The notes beneath the pieces were generated by a model, which was not told the DNA's origin, searched no databases, and saw nothing but the letters and a program-made list of their open reading frames with translations. This document shows positions 26,747-35,720 of a stretch of DNA of 64,000 nucleotides, one piece after another; positions within the stretch are counted from its first letter, which is position 1, and each line of letters begins with the position of its first letter. This DNA is from an uncultured Chryseobacterium sp. (lineage in GTDB: Bacteria; Bacteroidota; Bacteroidia; Flavobacteriales; Weeksellaceae). The stretch lies in assembly GCA_913774355.1 (NCBI GenBank), contig CAJYGB010000016.1:297158-361157 (forward strand), written 5' to 3'. The position numbers and the translations under genes were made by a program.

Positions 26747-27595
26747 ATGTTTCTTACTGAATGTCCGCGTGATGCAATGCAGGGGTGGGGAGAATTTATC
26801 CCGACTGATCAAAAAATAGATTATATCAATTCTCTGATGGATGTGGGGTTTGATGTTCTGGACTGCCTGAGCTTCGTTTCTCCCAAAGCCATTCCGCAGA
26901 TGGCCGATTCTGCCGAAGTGGCTGAAAATATCGACAAGTCCCGTTCCAATACAAAAGTCTCCGCGATTGTTGCCAATTACCGGGGAGCGGAGAAAGCTTT
27001 GAAGCACCAGTCGGTGGATATCATCGGTTTTCCGTTTTCGATTTCCGAAACGTTCCAGCACCGGAATACCAATAAAAGCCAGGAAGAAGCTTTTAATGAA
27101 ATCATCAGAATGCTGGAACTGGTAGGAAAAGAAAACAGGCAGCTGAATATCTACTTCTCCATGGCCTTCGGAAATCCTTACGGCGAAATGTGGAAATGGG
27201 AGGATGTAGATTTCTGGGCACAGCGGTTTTCGGAAATAGGAGTTAAAGATGTCTTATTATCTGATACAACAGGTGTTGCAACGCCGGAATCCATCTCGCT
27301 GTTATTTGAGAAAATTCCTTCAAAATATCCGGGAATCAATTTTGGAGCGCATTTCCATAACCGGTACGAAGAGTCTTATTCAAAATTAAAGGCAGCTTAT
27401 GATGAGGGCTGTATGAGGTTCGACAGTGCGATCAAAGGAATAGGAGGCTGCCCGATGGCAAAAGATGACCTGGTGGGAAATATGCCGACCGAGCAGGTCA
27501 TCAATTTCATGAGTGTGGAGAAAGCCGATCATAAACTGAACCTCCTGAATTTCGAAAGCTCGTATAATAAAGCCAAGGATATTTTTCATTTTTAA
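26747..27595 (+). CDS. Hydroxymethylglutaryl-CoA lyase
   Basis: A 282-aa TIM-barrel enzyme of the HMGL-like family that cleaves HMG-CoA to acetyl-CoA and acetoacetate (leucine and ketone metabolism). The opening LTECPRDAMQGWG carries the catalytic Arg-Asp pair, FGAHFHNRYEES the metal-binding His pair, and GIGGCPMAKDDLVGNMPTE the mobile-loop catalytic Cys. Length matches. It is followed after 37 bp by an OsmC gene on the same strand. Confidence 0.92.
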   Translation: MFLTECPRDAMQGWGEFIPTDQKIDYINSLMDVGFDVLDCLSFVSPKAIPQMADSAEVAENIDKSRSNTKVSAIVANYRGAEKALKHQSVDIIGFPFSISETFQHRNTNKSQEEAFNEIIRMLELVGKENRQLNIYFSMAFGNPYGEMWKWEDVDFWAQRFSEIGVKDVLLSDTTGVATPESISLLFEKIPSKYPGINFGAHFHNRYEESYSKLKAAYDEGCMRFDSAIKGIGGCPMAKDDLVGNMPTEQVINFMSVEKADHKLNLLNFESSYNKAKDIFHF

Positions 27596-27632
27596 ACAAA
27601 AATTTTCCTAGCTTTAATTAAAATTAAATACA

Positions 27633-28034
27633 ATGACTTCAAAAATTACCTATATCGGAGGTTTAAGATGTTCGGCAGAACACTTACAATCCGGAACGCT
27701 TATCGAAAGCGATGCTCCGACGGATAATCACGGAAAAGGGGAGAAATTTTCCCCTACGGATCTGTGTGCAACCTCTTTAGCCGAATGTGCACTGACCACC
27801 ATTGCGATTTTGGGCAAAGAAAAAAACATCAATATCGACGGTGCATACTGCAATCTTCAAAAAATAATGAAAGGGGAGCCTAGGAGGATCGGTGAAATTG
27901 TATGTAATTTTGTTTTTTCAGATTCCTATTCCGATGAGGAAAAAGCATTTATAGAAAAGGCCGCCCATAATTGTCCGGTGGCGAAAAGCCTTCATCCGGA
28001 TCTGGTGCAGACCATGATTTTCATTTATCAATAA
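27633..28034 (+). CDS. OsmC-family peroxiredoxin
   Basis: A 133-aa OsmC/Ohr-type protein. Two redox cysteines are visible, in GLRCSAEHLQSG near the N-terminus and in HNCPVAKSLHPDL near the C-terminus, consistent with thiol reduction of organic hydroperoxides. SPTDLCATSLAECALTTIA is the helix typical of the family. The Ohr/OsmC subtype cannot be settled. A T-rich hairpin follows some 150 bp downstream. Confidence 0.88.
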   Translation: MTSKITYIGGLRCSAEHLQSGTLIESDAPTDNHGKGEKFSPTDLCATSLAECALTTIAILGKEKNINIDGAYCNLQKIMKGEPRRIGEIVCNFVFSDSYSDEEKAFIEKAAHNCPVAKSLHPDLVQTMIFIYQ

Positions 28035-28509
28035 AAATATCGGGCCGCAGAAATTTCTGCGGTTTTCTATTTCCTGCGATAACATTAGCTTTAGATCCTG
28101 CAGATTCCTTATTTTGTATCTATTTCGGCTCGTGGGGCGAGTGGAGCAGGAAGGAAAAGAAATCGCAAAGAAGGTATAAAAAATAAAGGCTGTCCTAAAA
28201 GTTTAGGCAGTCTCTTTTTTTGTAAAAAATGAACAAGTAATTTTTTATGCTCCAGAGGAGCAATATATGTTTAGAAAAAATAATAGAATGGCAGCACGCC
28301 GTCGGTGTGCTGTGATAAGATAGAACTCCAAAGGAGTTCAGGTATTACAAGATGCTAATGTATGTCTACATAGATGTTGCTCCTACGGAGCAAATTAAAA
28401 GGTGATTTCACGCGCTATCCTGTAACATTATTATAAAAAGAACCTGAAAAAAAGGGTTAATAAAAAAGACTGCCCTTTTTGGACAGCCTCTATTTATCTT
28501 TAATACGGT
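28035..28509. repeat. Non-coding region with inverted-repeat ends and palindrome cluster
   Basis: No gene is seen in this 475-bp gap between convergent genes. GGCTGTCC with AGGCAGTC and a T run (from 28188) and its inverted copy (28467-28488) are hairpins with T tracts in opposite directions, so each can terminate one convergent gene. Between them lie four palindromes: TGCTCCAGAGGAGCA (28249), one centred on CCGTCGG (28292-28312), GAACTCCAAAGGAGTTC (28323) and TTGCTCCTACGGAGCAA (28377). They look like REP-type elements. Confidence 0.6.
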
Positions 28510-28836
28510 TTAAAGCATTCCAAGTTCAAACTTAGCCTCTTCGCTCATCATGTCTTTGTGCCAGCTTGGCTCAAATGTAAGCTCCAGATCCACACTTTTC
28601 ACATTTTCCACTTCCGCCACTTTATCCTTTACTTCCTGAGGAAGGGTTTCCGCCACCGGGCAGTTGGGAGTGGTTAGTGTCATAATGATCTTAACGTCTG
28701 CTTCATCGGAGATCTGAACATCGTAAACCAAGCCCAATTCATAAATATCCACCGGAATTTCCGGGTCATAAACGGTTTTCAGGACACCGATGATCTCCTC
28801 ACCGATGTCAGCAACCTGATCGTCTGTAAATTTCAT
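28510..28836 (-). CDS. SUF-associated Fe-S assembly protein (DUF59/MIP18 family)
   Basis: A 108-aa MIP18/DUF59 protein involved in iron-sulfur cluster assembly or delivery. VYDPEIPVDIYELGLVYDVQ (about residues 20-39) and MTLTTPNCPVAETLPQEV with the conserved Cys are diagnostic. The C-terminus LELTFEPSWHKDMMSEEAKF is also typical. It is the last of a three-gene operon (csaA, exonuclease, this gene), beginning 3 bp after its upstream neighbour ends. Confidence 0.92.
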   Translation of the reverse strand: MKFTDDQVADIGEEIIGVLKTVYDPEIPVDIYELGLVYDVQISDEADVKIIMTLTTPNCPVAETLPQEVKDKVAEVENVKSVDLELTFEPSWHKDMMSEEAKFELGML

Positions 28837-28839
28837 TTT

Positions 28840-29544
28840 TTAATCTAAATTGATGTACCTTTTCAATAAATCCTCCTGACGCATGCGCCGGAAAACATTT
28901 GCCAAAGTTAAGACATCTTTTTCACAATAATCCACTATTCTTTGCAAGTCTTTCTCTATGTAGTAGATTGATGAAACCATTGAGCCGTCGATATCGTCTT
29001 TTGGGGTGGGAATTCCGAAAACATGGGCCAGCAGTTCCAGCGAAACAAAGCTTTTATAATCTCCGAATTTCCAGAGTTCCATCGTATCGATATGCGGGAT
29101 TTCCCACGGCTTTTTCCCAAACATCTGGAAGGGTGTAGGCGGCATCATTCCGTTGATGAGATAGCGTCTGGCAATCCACGGAAAATCGAACTCCTTTCCG
29201 TTATGCGCGCAGAGGATTACCTCACGGAGCCGCTGGCTGTTGAAAATTTCGCCAAATTCCAGCAACAGCTTCTTTTCATCGTCTCCGGCGAAGCTTTTGA
29301 TCTTCAGGGTATCGTTTTTCTCTACCATCCCGATCGTAATGCAGATGATTTTCCCGAATTCTGCCATAATCCCGGCTCTTTCCGTATAGAATTCTCCTGC
29401 TGTTACTTCTTCTTTTCTCTGAAATCTTGTCTTCTTATCCCAGAGCATCTGTTCTGCTTCTGATAATTCTTCCCATAACCCGAAGCCCGGAACGGTTTCA
29501 ATATCAAGGAATAAGATTCTTTCTAAAGGGATTTTCTGTATCAT
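28840..29544 (-). CDS. PolB-like 3'-5' exonuclease
   Basis: A 234-aa DEDD-type exonuclease related to the proofreading domain of family B DNA polymerases. The ExoI motif is ILFLDIETVPGFG (Asp and Glu), ExoII is in CAHNGKEFDFPWIARRYL, and ExoIII is VDYCEKDVLTLANVF (YxxxD). There is no polymerase domain. It is predicted to act on DNA or RNA 3' ends; the in vivo role is unknown. It is in an operon with csaA and the Fe-S assembly gene. Confidence 0.9.
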   Translation of the reverse strand: MIQKIPLERILFLDIETVPGFGLWEELSEAEQMLWDKKTRFQRKEEVTAGEFYTERAGIMAEFGKIICITIGMVEKNDTLKIKSFAGDDEKKLLLEFGEIFNSQRLREVILCAHNGKEFDFPWIARRYLINGMMPPTPFQMFGKKPWEIPHIDTMELWKFGDYKSFVSLELLAHVFGIPTPKDDIDGSMVSSIYYIEKDLQRIVDYCEKDVLTLANVFRRMRQEDLLKRYINLD

Positions 29545-29555
29545 TTTTTTGTGTT

Positions 29556-29903
29556 TTAGCCAACCTGCATTCCGTTTTTTACGGGCAACGACGGGGTTAA
29601 AAGAGTAACGTCTTTCTTATCCTCACCGTAAACACCTAAAACCAGGCATTCACTGAAAAAATTGGCGATTTGTTTTTTGGGAAAATTAACCACAGCCAGT
29701 ACCTGTTGCCCGATAAGTTCTTCTTTCCGATAGAGGGAAGTGATCTGCGCGGAAGATTTTTTAATACCCAAATCCCCAAAATCTATTTCCAGCTGATAAG
29801 ACGGGTTTCTTGCTTTATCAAAATCATGGACGGCGGTAATAGTTCCGCAGCGGATGTCTATTTTTTCAAAATCGGTCCAGGAAATTTCCGGTTTTATGCT
29901 CAT
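29556..29903 (-). CDS. csaA: CsaA-like tRNA-binding protein
   Basis: A 115-aa OB-fold protein closely following CsaA: FEKIDIRCGTITAV, YQLEIDFGDLGIKKSSAQIT, GQQVLAVVNFPKKQIANF and the C-terminal PVKNGMQVG. CsaA binds tRNA or acts as a minor secretion chaperone in Bacillus. Which applies here is unknown. It is the first gene of the operon with the PolB-like exonuclease. Confidence 0.9.
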   Translation of the reverse strand: MSIKPEISWTDFEKIDIRCGTITAVHDFDKARNPSYQLEIDFGDLGIKKSSAQITSLYRKEELIGQQVLAVVNFPKKQIANFFSECLVLGVYGEDKKDVTLLTPSLPVKNGMQVG

Positions 29904-30042
29904 TGCAACGGGTGATTTAATATTCGTGTTTTAGATCTGATTTAAATTTGGCTTTCTGATATGCATACTTTTTAAATATACAGGTTGCCTGAATTCATCA
30001 GAAAATATGCTTTTAACAAATGTATTAAAAATATAAAAATAA

Positions 30043-30068
30043 AAGCTGTTCCCATCCTGAAACAGCTT
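30043..30068 (-). terminator. Terminator of the DUF3078 gene
   Basis: AAGCTGTT / AACAGCTT stem with a 10-nt loop, followed on the - strand by a T-rich run. It lies directly downstream of the 309-aa gene. Confidence 0.7.
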
Positions 30069-30091
30069 ATGATCTATCGTTTATATACTTT

Positions 30092-31021
30092 TTATTTCTT
30101 GATCCACCACTGGCTGTCTTTCCTGTCAGAGCGTTTCACGCCATTATTCAGCGTATAGGCAAAACCTACGCCGAGGGTCTGTTTAAGCTGTGTCTTCTGA
30201 ATCTGGTTGTGATCGTACATCAAATCCACGGTAATATTGGACGAGATGAATTTGTTGATTTTCATATTAAGCACCATTCCGTAAGCCAGGACCAACCTTT
30301 CCGGGTGATCCAGATAGTTGGAGAAAATAGAGGCCGTATTGGTGACGTTAATGTTTTCCATCAGCTTCACTTTATAGTAAGCCGTTCCCAAGAAACCATA
30401 CTGCAGGATAGAGGAATCCCCGTCAGCCTTCAACCCATAGCTTCCGGCCAGCTGCAACTCTTTGTCCAGTACAAAAGCCCACCTTGCATTACTAGGGCGA
30501 AGCGTCACGTTGATGTTGTCATTCGGGCGGTAGGTGATCCCCATCCCGACGTTCAGGTAGCCGGGCGCCATGAAATTGGAAATCTTTTTTGCATCCGGAT
30601 TATTGCCGTCTTCATAGCCCGCTGAAAACTGGGAAAGCAATCCCGCACCTGCGGAAAGGTACCAGCCTTTGGAGAACTTCCGTCCGTAATTGGTGGAAAT
30701 GTTGATGACATCCTGGGTTTTTCTGACGCCCACCCCTTTCGTATCATTCTGTCCGTAATTCAGGAGGATAATGTTTTCCCAAAGGTCTTTGTCTTTTTCA
30801 TACGTCAGGTTGTAGTCCAGCGCGGCAAGCCATCCTACGTTATTGGCTCCACCACCGACCCAGTTGGAGAACGCAGCCTGATTGATCATTACCGACTGCT
30901 TTCCTACCACCGACCAATGTTTTACTGTGTCCTTTACAACGGCAGCCGTATCAATGATAACGACCTGTGCACCAGCGAAAATTCCGAAAGAAAATGAAAG
31001 CATTAACAAAAACTTCTTCAT
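30092..31021 (-). CDS. DUF3078 family outer-membrane-like protein
   Basis: A 309-aa protein with a signal peptide (MKKFLLMLSFSFGIFAGAQ) and repeated alternating beta-strand pattern (for example LNVGMGITYRPNDNINVTLR). It ends near FAYTLNNGVKRSDRKDSQW. GKQSVMINQAAFSNWVGGGA is the typical N-terminal block of DUF3078. It is probably a small outer-membrane beta-barrel; transported substrate or role is unknown. It is monocistronic. Confidence 0.88.
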   Translation of the reverse strand: MKKFLLMLSFSFGIFAGAQVVIIDTAAVVKDTVKHWSVVGKQSVMINQAAFSNWVGGGANNVGWLAALDYNLTYEKDKDLWENIILLNYGQNDTKGVGVRKTQDVINISTNYGRKFSKGWYLSAGAGLLSQFSAGYEDGNNPDAKKISNFMAPGYLNVGMGITYRPNDNINVTLRPSNARWAFVLDKELQLAGSYGLKADGDSSILQYGFLGTAYYKVKLMENINVTNTASIFSNYLDHPERLVLAYGMVLNMKINKFISSNITVDLMYDHNQIQKTQLKQTLGVGFAYTLNNGVKRSDRKDSQWWIKK

Positions 31022-31292
31022 GACTTCAATATTTTATTTTACAAAATTTCTGTACAAAAATATCAAATATAAATTTTACGGGTAGGAATCTGAGACTTTG
31101 TCTTTAGATTATTCCCGTATTTTAATATTTTTTTAAGGCAATTCTTACACTGTTCATGACACGACACAAGGGCGGGATTCCCGAAAGAGATGAAAATCAT
31201 TACTTTTTGGCTGAAATGAAGCCGGGTCGTGGCGATTCATCGACAAATTTTCCGAAATTTAGCATTGGCTTTTCATTTGACGTAGAATCTTT

Positions 31293-32063
31293 ATGTTTAA
31301 AAATAATGTAATTTCCAAAAGAGCTGTTGTAAATCCGTTGCTGATGCTCTCGGCGATGTGGATAGGCTATTTTCTGCAGTTGCACGGCTTTTTTGCAAGT
31401 TGCTTCGGAGCGATTATTCCTTTGCTGCCGGAAGGCCTGCTGGGAATCGTAACGTCTCCGCTTTTACACGGAAGCCTGGATCACATCATCGGAAATTCGA
31501 TTCCGATCGCAGTGCTGATGTTTCTGCTGTACGAGTTTTATCCGCTGGTGGCCAATAAAGTCTTTGTTATCGGCTGGCTGGCAACGGGATTTCTGGTATG
31601 GCTGCTTCCCCCGATCGATATTATGACCGGCGATTATCTTTACACTTGTACCATTGGGGCAAGCGGAGTGGTGTATGTTCTGGCCTTTTTCCTTTTTTTC
31701 AGCGGGGTTTTTAAATGGAGTATAAAATTGCTGACGATTTCCCTGCTGGTCGTACTGTATTACGGAAGTCTGGTATGGGGCATGCTGCCGGAGGAATTGT
31801 TCTCCAACCTTCAGGAGCCGAGCAGGATTGCCTGGCAGGCGCATCTTGCCGGGGGTATTGTAGGAATCATCCTTGCTTTTATGTTTAAAAGGGTAGGAGA
31901 CAGGAAAAAAAAATTCATCTGGGAGTTTCCAAACTATTACAGCGAAAAAGACGATAAGCTCTGGCAGGAATACAAGGAAAACCATCCTGAAGATTTTATG
32001 GAGCTGCCGTATAAAAAGAAAGATGATATCTGGGACCGGCTGGATGAATTAAGGGGAAAATAA
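31293..32063 (+). CDS. Rhomboid-family intramembrane serine protease
   Basis: A 256-aa membrane protease with six or so helices. The catalytic serine lies in TIGASGVVYVLAF (about residue 120) and the histidine in WQAHLAGGIVGII (about 184), the expected GxSG/H dyad of rhomboids. The hydrophilic C-terminal tail (about 205-256) is charged. It cleaves membrane-anchored substrates; the target is unknown. It is upstream of dprA but separated by 95 bp that contain the dprA promoter. Confidence 0.93.
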   Translation: MFKNNVISKRAVVNPLLMLSAMWIGYFLQLHGFFASCFGAIIPLLPEGLLGIVTSPLLHGSLDHIIGNSIPIAVLMFLLYEFYPLVANKVFVIGWLATGFLVWLLPPIDIMTGDYLYTCTIGASGVVYVLAFFLFFSGVFKWSIKLLTISLLVVLYYGSLVWGMLPEELFSNLQEPSRIAWQAHLAGGIVGIILAFMFKRVGDRKKKFIWEFPNYYSEKDDKLWQEYKENHPEDFMELPYKKKDDIWDRLDELRGK

Positions 32064-32113
32064 ATTTTTATATCAGGTAATTAAAAATCTCCGGCTTTCC
32101 CTCTTCCGGCCTT

Positions 32114-32143
32114 TTGAAAGAAATTAAAAATTTTCTACATTTG
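32114..32143 (+). promoter_or_regulatory. dprA promoter
   Basis: TTG at 32114-32116, a 19-nt spacer and TACATTTG at 32136-32143 give an exact flavobacterial promoter, 15 nt before the dprA ATG at 32159. Confidence 0.7.
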
Positions 32144-32158
32144 TAAAAAACAGCACAA

Positions 32159-33268
32159 ATGTATTCTGAGGAACACCTGTATTCCATCGCTTTACGTGAA
32201 TCCAACCTGATCGGAGATATTAATTTCCATAAACTTGTCCGTACTTTTGGAAGTGCTAAAACAGCATGGGAAAATGCGAGGAAAGAATACAAAAAGCTTG
32301 ACGGGTTCGGCAAAAAGATTATTTCGGACATTGAAAATCCTGAACATCTTAAATTTGCTGAAGAAGAGCTTAAATTCTGTGAAAAAAACAACATTAAAAT
32401 CAATGTAAGGCATCTTAATGAACTTCCTTATTTGCTGAATGAATGTGATGATGCTCCGGCAATTCTGTATCAGAAAGGAACATTCGATCATTCCCGGCAG
32501 ACAGTAAGCATTGTCGGAACACGCAATATTACACCTTATGGAAAGCAATTTATCCAAGATTTTTTTGAAGAAGCGAAGTGCTGCGATTTTATATCGGTGA
32601 GCGGTCTTGCCCTGGGTGTTGATAAAGAAGTACACGAGCAGTCTCTTCATCATCATATTCCTACGGTGGGTGTTTTAGCGCACGGATTCCATACGCTTTA
32701 TCCTTCAAAAAACAGAAAACTGGCAGAAAAAATCATGGAAGAAGGCGGCTGCCTGCTGACGGAGTTTAATTCGTCCCGAAAGCCGGACCGTGAAAATTTC
32801 ATTCAGCGCAACCGGATCGTGGCAGGAATTTCCCCGGCAACCATTGTTGTGGAAACTGCATTTGGAGGAGGTTCCATCAGTACGGCGACCTACGCGAATG
32901 TGTACAACCGTGAAGTTTATGCCTTACCCGGAAAGATTACGGATAAACAGAGCCAGGGCTGCAATCATCTCATTTTTCAGCATAAAGCTTCTGCCATTTC
33001 TACCGTGAAAGATCTGGCGAATGATCTTGGATTTAATAAGCCGCAGGCCAAAACCGAAGAATTGTTTCCGTACAGTGAAATTACCATTCAATTTACTGGA
33101 AATCAAAAAGTCGTGTTTGATGCTATTTTTGAAAATCCCCATATTTCTTTAGATGATCTCGCTGATAAAATAGACCTTTCTTCCCACAAGATTTTACCGG
33201 TAATTTTAGAATTGGAACTTTTGGGGAAAGTAAAATCGTTTTCAGGGAGGCAATTTTTGGCAATCTGA
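32159..33268 (+). CDS. dprA: DNA-processing protein DprA
   Basis: A 369-aa DprA (Smf) that loads RecA on incoming single-stranded DNA in natural transformation. The Rossmann-like core is visible: SIVGTRNITPYGKQFIQDFF, VSGLALGVDKEVHEQSL, GVLAHGFHTLYPSKNRKLAE and TYANVYNREVYALPGKITDK. A C-terminal winged-helix domain (about 305-369) follows. The presence of dprA means foreign DNA uptake is at least genetically possible, which is relevant to cassette acquisition in the island 6 kb away. Confidence 0.95.
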   Translation: MYSEEHLYSIALRESNLIGDINFHKLVRTFGSAKTAWENARKEYKKLDGFGKKIISDIENPEHLKFAEEELKFCEKNNIKINVRHLNELPYLLNECDDAPAILYQKGTFDHSRQTVSIVGTRNITPYGKQFIQDFFEEAKCCDFISVSGLALGVDKEVHEQSLHHHIPTVGVLAHGFHTLYPSKNRKLAEKIMEEGGCLLTEFNSSRKPDRENFIQRNRIVAGISPATIVVETAFGGGSISTATYANVYNREVYALPGKITDKQSQGCNHLIFQHKASAISTVKDLANDLGFNKPQAKTEELFPYSEITIQFTGNQKVVFDAIFENPHISLDDLADKIDLSSHKILPVILELELLGKVKSFSGRQFLAI

Positions 33269-33402
33269 TATTTAATGATTTCTTAATATTGCATCATATC
33301 AGACCTAACATTTAATTTTTAATAAAAATTACATTGATGTTATTGATTTAATAATATTTCGGGACATTATTATTAAATTTTTAACAATCTTTAAATGAGG
33401 TA

Positions 33403-33432
33403 TTGCGAATTTTGAAAAAAAAATTAAATTTG
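33403..33432 (+). promoter_or_regulatory. gdhA promoter
   Basis: TTG at 33403-33405, a 19-nt spacer and TAAATTTG at 33425-33432 lie 26 nt before the gdhA start and fit the flavobacterial promoter consensus. Confidence 0.65.
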
Positions 33433-33458
33433 TTGACAATAATATTCAACCCTAATAT

Positions 33459-34817
33459 ATGGAACAATATAATATTGACCAGAAAATTCAAGAATTTATA
33501 GCTAAAATTGAGGCGAAAAACCCTAATGAGCCGGAATTTTTACAGGCGGTAAAAGAAGTTGCCGTAACGGTAATTCCGTTCATTATGACGAAGAAGGAGT
33601 ACACGGGCATGAAGCTTCTGGAAAGAATGGCGGAAGCTGAAAGAGTAATTATCTTCAGAGTTCCATGGGTTGACGATAAAGGAGAAATCCAGGTAAACAG
33701 AGGATTCAGAATCCAGATGAATTCTGCGATCGGTCCATACAAAGGGGGAATCCGTTTCCATCCTACCGTAAACCTTTCCGTTCTTAAATTCTTAGCTTTC
33801 GAGCAGGTATTTAAAAACTCTTTGACAACACTTCCGATGGGTGGTGGAAAAGGGGGTTCGGATTTCGATCCGCAAGGGAAATCCGATATGGAAGTAATGC
33901 GTTTCTGCCAGGCTTTCATGACGGAAATGTGCAAGCACATCGGTCCTGAAACCGACGTTCCAGCAGGGGATATCGGGGTAGGTGCCAGGGAGATCGGGTA
34001 TTTATTCGGTCAGTATAAAAAGATCAGAAATGAATTTACGGGGGTTCTTACCGGAAAAGGGCTGGCCTACGGAGGTTCACTGATCCGTCCTGAAGCTACA
34101 GGATATGGTGTGGTATACTTTGCCGAGCAGATGCTGAAGACTATCGGACAGACCTTCAAAGATAAAGTGGTGACGGTTTCAGGTTTCGGAAACGTAGCAT
34201 GGGGCGTTATTAAAAAAGTAAACGAGCTGGGCGGAAAAGTGGTAACGCTTTCCGGACCGGACGGTTATGTATATGATAAAGACGGAATCGACGGAGAGAA
34301 AATCGATTATTTATTGGAACTGAGAGCTTCGGGAAATAACAGAGCAGAAGATTACGTGAAGAAATATCCGAACGCGGAATTCTTCGCCGGAAAACGTCCT
34401 TGGGAAGTGAAGTGTGATGTAGCCATCCCTTCTGCCACCCAAAACGAGCTGGATCTTGAGGATGCCAGATTATTGGTTGAAAACGGTTGTGTATGCGTAA
34501 CGGAAGCCGCTAATATGCCTTCTACCTTGGATGCCATCAATTATTTCTTAGACAATAAGGTACTGTTCTCTCCGGGGAAAGCTTCCAACGCAGGAGGAGT
34601 AGCCACTTCAGGACTGGAAATGACACAAAACTCAATCCGTCTGAACTGGACTTCCGAAGAAGTAGATGCCAGACTGAAAGAGATTATGATCGGAATCCAC
34701 AAAGCCTGCAGAGACTACGGAAAAGAGGAAGACGGCTATGTAAATTACGTAAAAGGCGCCAATATCGCCGGCTTCGTAAAAGTAGCAGAGGCCATGCTCG
34801 CTCAGGGAGTCGTATAA
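33459..34817 (+). CDS. gdhA: NADP-type glutamate dehydrogenase
   Basis: A 452-aa hexameric-type glutamate dehydrogenase that assimilates ammonium by reductive amination of 2-oxoglutarate. GPYKGGIRFHPTVNLSVLKF, LPMGGGKGGSDFDPQGKSD with the catalytic Lys (about residues 127-140), DVPAGDIGVGAREIGY and the coenzyme-binding VSGFGNVAWGV are present. NADP preference is inferred from the length and class. The gene ends at a strong terminator and a second hairpin follows. Confidence 0.97.
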   Translation: MEQYNIDQKIQEFIAKIEAKNPNEPEFLQAVKEVAVTVIPFIMTKKEYTGMKLLERMAEAERVIIFRVPWVDDKGEIQVNRGFRIQMNSAIGPYKGGIRFHPTVNLSVLKFLAFEQVFKNSLTTLPMGGGKGGSDFDPQGKSDMEVMRFCQAFMTEMCKHIGPETDVPAGDIGVGAREIGYLFGQYKKIRNEFTGVLTGKGLAYGGSLIRPEATGYGVVYFAEQMLKTIGQTFKDKVVTVSGFGNVAWGVIKKVNELGGKVVTLSGPDGYVYDKDGIDGEKIDYLLELRASGNNRAEDYVKKYPNAEFFAGKRPWEVKCDVAIPSATQNELDLEDARLLVENGCVCVTEAANMPSTLDAINYFLDNKVLFSPGKASNAGGVATSGLEMTQNSIRLNWTSEEVDARLKEIMIGIHKACRDYGKEEDGYVNYVKGANIAGFVKVAEAMLAQGVV

Positions 34818-34822
34818 CATAT

Positions 34823-34851
34823 AAAGGTTGGGAAAATTCCCGGCCTTTTTT
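34823..34851 (+). terminator. gdhA terminator
   Basis: AAAGG...CCTTT outer stem with inner GGGAA / TTCCC, followed by a run of T, beginning 6 nt after the gdhA stop. Confidence 0.8.
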
Positions 34852-34908
34852 CGTATAACCTGTTCCCGGGATTTATAAATGGGATAAAAGTAAAAAAGTG
34901 AAAGGAGA

Positions 34909-34938
34909 AAGCGTTGAATCAGTTCAGCGCTTTTTTTG
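34909..34938 (+). terminator. Second T-tailed hairpin after gdhA
   Basis: AAGCGTTGAA / TTCAGCGCTT (one G-T pair) with loop TCAG and seven T. No gene lies between it and the first terminator, so it is either a back-up terminator or the end of an unrecognised short transcript. Confidence 0.65.
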
Positions 34939-35284
34939 TAGGCTGTAATTTTACTTGCATGGGCATAAGGAAACCTAAGAACTTAAAAGTTTTTAATGCT
35001 ATGGATGCGAAGAGTAGTTTATATTGCAGCTGTATATTTTTTTGATCGCAAAGGTACTTCGACAAGCTCAGCATGACACATTTCATTCAGCAAATAGCAG
35101 CTGTGAATATTACTGTAACGTGAACTCGAATTACAGCCATATTTAAAAAGGTTGGAGTAGGCGTGCTGAATGCTGGAAGCATCTTCAGTGGAGATATTAC
35201 CAGGAATTTTTAATATCAATCTATAAAACCAGAACATAAAAAAATCCTGAAAAAATTTCCAGGATCCTGTATTTTGCTTATCGA

Positions 35285-35539
35285 TTATTTTTTCTTTTTC
35301 ATTTTTCTCTCGGTCTTCATGCCGTCTTTGTTTTTCCAGTTGGCTGTGTCGGTTTTCGATTTGTCCCAATCGTTGTTGGTTGTTCCGTTGGGATTATTCA
35401 TATTCCCGGTTCCCATATTTCCGTTGTTACGGGTCGTATCAGAACGGGTCGTGTCCATCTTTTTCTGTGGGGTGGTCTGTGCAGATGCGGTAATGGTACC
35501 GAAAGCTACGAAAGCTGCTGCTAACATTAAATTTTTCAT
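35285..35539 (-). CDS. Small secreted Asn/Thr/Lys-rich protein
   Basis: An 84-aa protein with a signal peptide (MKNLMLAAAFVAFGTITASAQ). The mature part is low-complexity: Thr/Asp/Arg repeats (DTTRSDTTRNN), Asn/Gly (GNMGTGNMNNPNGTTNN), and a poly-lysine end (RKMKKKK). It is probably disordered, and function is unknown. The similar gene next to it (35721) has the same signal-plus-low-complexity-plus-Lys-tail layout. Confidence 0.6.
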   Translation of the reverse strand: MKNLMLAAAFVAFGTITASAQTTPQKKMDTTRSDTTRNNGNMGTGNMNNPNGTTNNDWDKSKTDTANWKNKDGMKTERKMKKKK

Positions 35540-35720
35540 AAAGTACTATTAAGTTTGGTGATATGATGTTAAGTACAATTATTGTACAAAATGGTACCGG
35601 AAATTTATGTTTTAACTTGATTTATAACCAATTATGATAAATTACGTTTTGGGTATCATGAAAAAATTCCGGAATGATACATCCCGGAATTCATTTCTAC
35701 TTTGTTTTGAATTTAAATAT

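Larger units (their letters stand above)
34818..35284. repeat. Non-coding region with two terminators and interspersed repeat sequence
   Basis: About 470 bp without a gene. Two successive T-tailed hairpins are at 34823-34851 and 34909-34938. TTCGACAAGCTCAGCATGAC (35058-35077) is a sequence I recognise as recurring in intergenic regions of many Flavobacteriia. GAATGCTGGAAGC (35167-35179) matches repeats near 63.06 and 63.24 kb. The rest is featureless. Confidence 0.55.

Noticed and set aside
28188-28488. MITE with terminal inverted repeats
   Set aside because: The two ends are similar, but each is also a T-tailed hairpin correctly placed to terminate one of the convergent genes; no target-site duplication was seen. 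Terminators are the simpler explanation.
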